Shown here one piece after another: positions 63,101-64,000 of a DNA stretch of 64,000 nt. Made by a program: the position numbers and the translations under genes. The DNA lies in contig NC_058192.1 in the NCBI RefSeq assembly GCF_907165205.1, positions 2,666,001 through 2,730,000 on the forward strand, read 5' to 3'. Positions within the stretch are counted from its first letter, which is position 1. Every line of letters starts with the position of its first letter. This DNA comes from Coccinella septempunctata. Taxonomy: Eukaryota > Arthropoda > Insecta > Coleoptera > Coccinellidae. The notes below the pieces were generated by a model that searched no databases, had not been told where the DNA came from, and was given only the letters and a program-made list of their open reading frames with translations.

Positions 63101-64000
63101 AGAAAGTCGGAGTGCGTTCACATGCCCCGTATTGCGGGTAAGTGTGCGCACCCTCACGGGGTAAGTGAACGCAGTGCTTAGTGAACCACACAATCAAAAC
63201 AAATTACAAAATAATGTCATCAAAATGTTACAATATTAGAGAAATGCTGTTTATTGTCAATACAGAAGCGCCTTTTTACAAGCAGTGCATTATTGTTCGT
63301 GCCACAATTCTTGGCGAACACAACACTTGATACATTCCCCTGTTGGTGGCTCTTCATATTTTTCTGAACAAATAGGACAATATTGATCGAGTCTTAACCA
63401 AGAAAATCAACAATGTCATAATTTATTACTAATGCCCATATAATGAATCTATGCGCACACTTACTCGCGCACACTTTCCCCAGTAAGCCAAAATTTGAAT
63501 TGACGTTCTTATAGAGTTGAGCAGCTAAGAGAACCTAAAATTTTTTATTATATATTTAGAATAATATGCGCATGATCGAATAAAATATTGTTTAACACTG
63601 AGGGATTCGTAATTTGGACCTGGCAGAATGTGCAGAGATGCTAAAAATTAACAAGAAAACTAGTGAATTTGATTGATTGCAAATAAAAAGTTAAAGAAAC
63701 GTGGCACGGCGCACTTCTATGAAAAACTAATATGGCGATTCTGCGCCCTTGCTTCACCCAAATGAACCCCTCTTTCATACATTGCATAGTCGAGATATAT
63801 ACGCACTGCGCACACTTAACCACTGCGCTCAGTTACCCCGAATGACTCTATTCATCAGAGCCTGATATTCTCTCCAAAGATTATAGAGTTACTCTATAAT
63901 CTTTGATTCTCTCAATATTCAACTCGCTCATATGGAGTTAACCTAACTTTATAATCTTCGCAACTTACCAGCATTCGGTTTGGTGCAGGGGAAGAGCTGT
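57175..64000 (-). CDS. Large disordered protein of unknown family, 5' part outside window
   Basis: Exons on the minus strand: 64000-63969 (partial), 62543-62212, 59048-58462 and 58408-57175. Phases agree throughout, giving about 727 aa. The exon at 59048 could instead begin 24 bases later at a second in-frame acceptor. Recognisable conserved-looking blocks are GKDEESIQQYLVTAESLRAF, SIKKAIERNTLRRSLIRYEP, SLVERIKKLTCDVDD, STYKKITDLFSKK and RGIKPRFGTTTQIIQEIQNQ. The rest is rich in Ser, Pro, Asn, Gln and Tyr (many PxY and YxxP-like patches), with no transmembrane segment or catalytic motif. This looks like a cytoplasmic scaffold or cytoskeletal regulator. I do not recognise the family and assign no function. 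The C-terminus KPMFYAMNV is distinctive. Confidence 0.75.
59259..60476. mobile_element. Tc1/mariner-like element, decayed, 1.2 kb
   Basis: Inverted repeats of about 45 bp (59259-59304 and 60432-60476), starting TATACTTCATTCAA and containing TTTTAGCAGTCGGTTGGCCATG, are bounded by TA. Inside, a frame starts MPKVIEKRGRVSGSAI and breaks; further on IRKIVNEEDGKEFPSIGRPKK resembles the helix-turn-helix and GRPKK hinge of an IS630/Tc1/mariner transposase. It lies in a 3.2-kb intron of the unidentified gene. Confidence 0.72.
61150..62190. repeat. Large foldback hairpin with repeated ends
   Basis: Two arms of about 420 bp (about 61320-61742 and 61743-62165) are imperfect inverted copies centred on the perfect palindrome CCATACATATGTATGG (61735-61750). 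The terminal block (CTGATCCTA... AATCTAATTGCATATTCG ... AAAATGACCC) also occurs once more in direct orientation at about 61155-61245, so three copies of the end are present. No ORF is convincing. It looks like a foldback or MITE-type element. It lies in the same 3.2-kb intron as the Tc1-like remnant. Confidence 0.7.
62544..62926. other. Intron sequence of the unidentified gene
   Basis: Start of a 1.4-kb intron between the exons at 62543 and 63969. Nothing was recognised before the pogo-like element. Confidence 0.6.
62927..63848. mobile_element. pogo/Tigger-like element remnant, 0.9 kb
   Basis: Inverted ends GAGTCATTCGGGG (62927) and its complement (ending 63848) are bounded by TA on both sides, with further matching AACTG-GCGCA sequence inward. 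On the minus strand around 63389-63296 a frame reads CPICSEKYEEPPTGE followed by paired cysteines and WHEQ. This resembles the C-terminal cysteine-rich finger of pogo-type DDE transposases. Most of the transposase is missing. Confidence 0.6.

Noticed and set aside
1..64000. CRISPR arrays, operons, riboswitches, prophage or bacterial-type systems
   Set aside because: Spliced genes and AATAAA signals show a eukaryotic nuclear region; no array-like spaced repeats and no tRNA or rRNA signature were seen.

Overview
The window is nuclear DNA from an insect. It is AT-rich, its genes are split by GT-AG introns, many introns are short (50-300 bp), polyadenylation signals are AATAAA, and several DNA-transposon remnants and one LINE fragment are present. 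The gene set (four-FAS1 midline-fasciclin type protein, CYP6-type P450, mitochondrial glutamate carrier, Med28, Atg9, STEEP1) fits a holometabolous insect. A beetle is my best guess, but that is inference. All gene models below were assembled by hand from splice sites and reading-frame continuity; exon phases were checked arithmetically.

Layout. 1-11 kb: the 5' part of a minus-strand adaptor gene of the Grb7/10/14-MRL class (RA domain then the start of a PH domain), with two candidate first exons and a hAT-like element in its longest intron. 11.6-20.1 kb: a compact housekeeping cluster of C1orf198-like (-), Med28 (-), Atg9 (+) and STEEP1 (-). A 2-kb P-superfamily-like element with THAP remnants separates the first two. 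Med28 and Atg9 are head to head; Atg9 and STEEP1 are tail to tail. 22-33 kb: a secreted midline-fasciclin/TGFBI-like gene (+, 10 coding exons, 837 aa) behind a TATA box. 33-35.2 kb: an AAAP amino-acid transporter (-). 35.4-37.0 kb: a 5'-truncated CR1/Jockey-like LINE with an open RT frame. 38.3-40.4 kb: a mitochondrial glutamate carrier (-). 42.5-46.6 kb: a 14-exon SLC5 sodium/solute symporter (-), with a small unassigned ORF in one intron. 47.9-53.1 kb: three tandem small four-helix MARVEL-like genes (+). 53.5-55.6 kb: a complete CYP6-like P450 (+). 57.2-64 kb: the 3' part of a large disordered, unidentified protein gene (-), whose introns carry a Tc1/mariner-like remnant, a foldback hairpin and a pogo-like remnant.

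How the genes relate. There are no operons. The positional relationships are the shared Med28/Atg9 promoter interval, the facing 3' ends of Atg9 and STEEP1 (both known in vertebrates to affect STING trafficking), the MARVEL tandem array, and the many transposons in introns and intergenic gaps. I did not find a clearly new multi-gene system. The most unusual items are the foldback structure at 61.1-62.2 kb, the P-like element, the MARVEL array, the alternative first exons of the adaptor gene, and the unidentified gene at the right edge.
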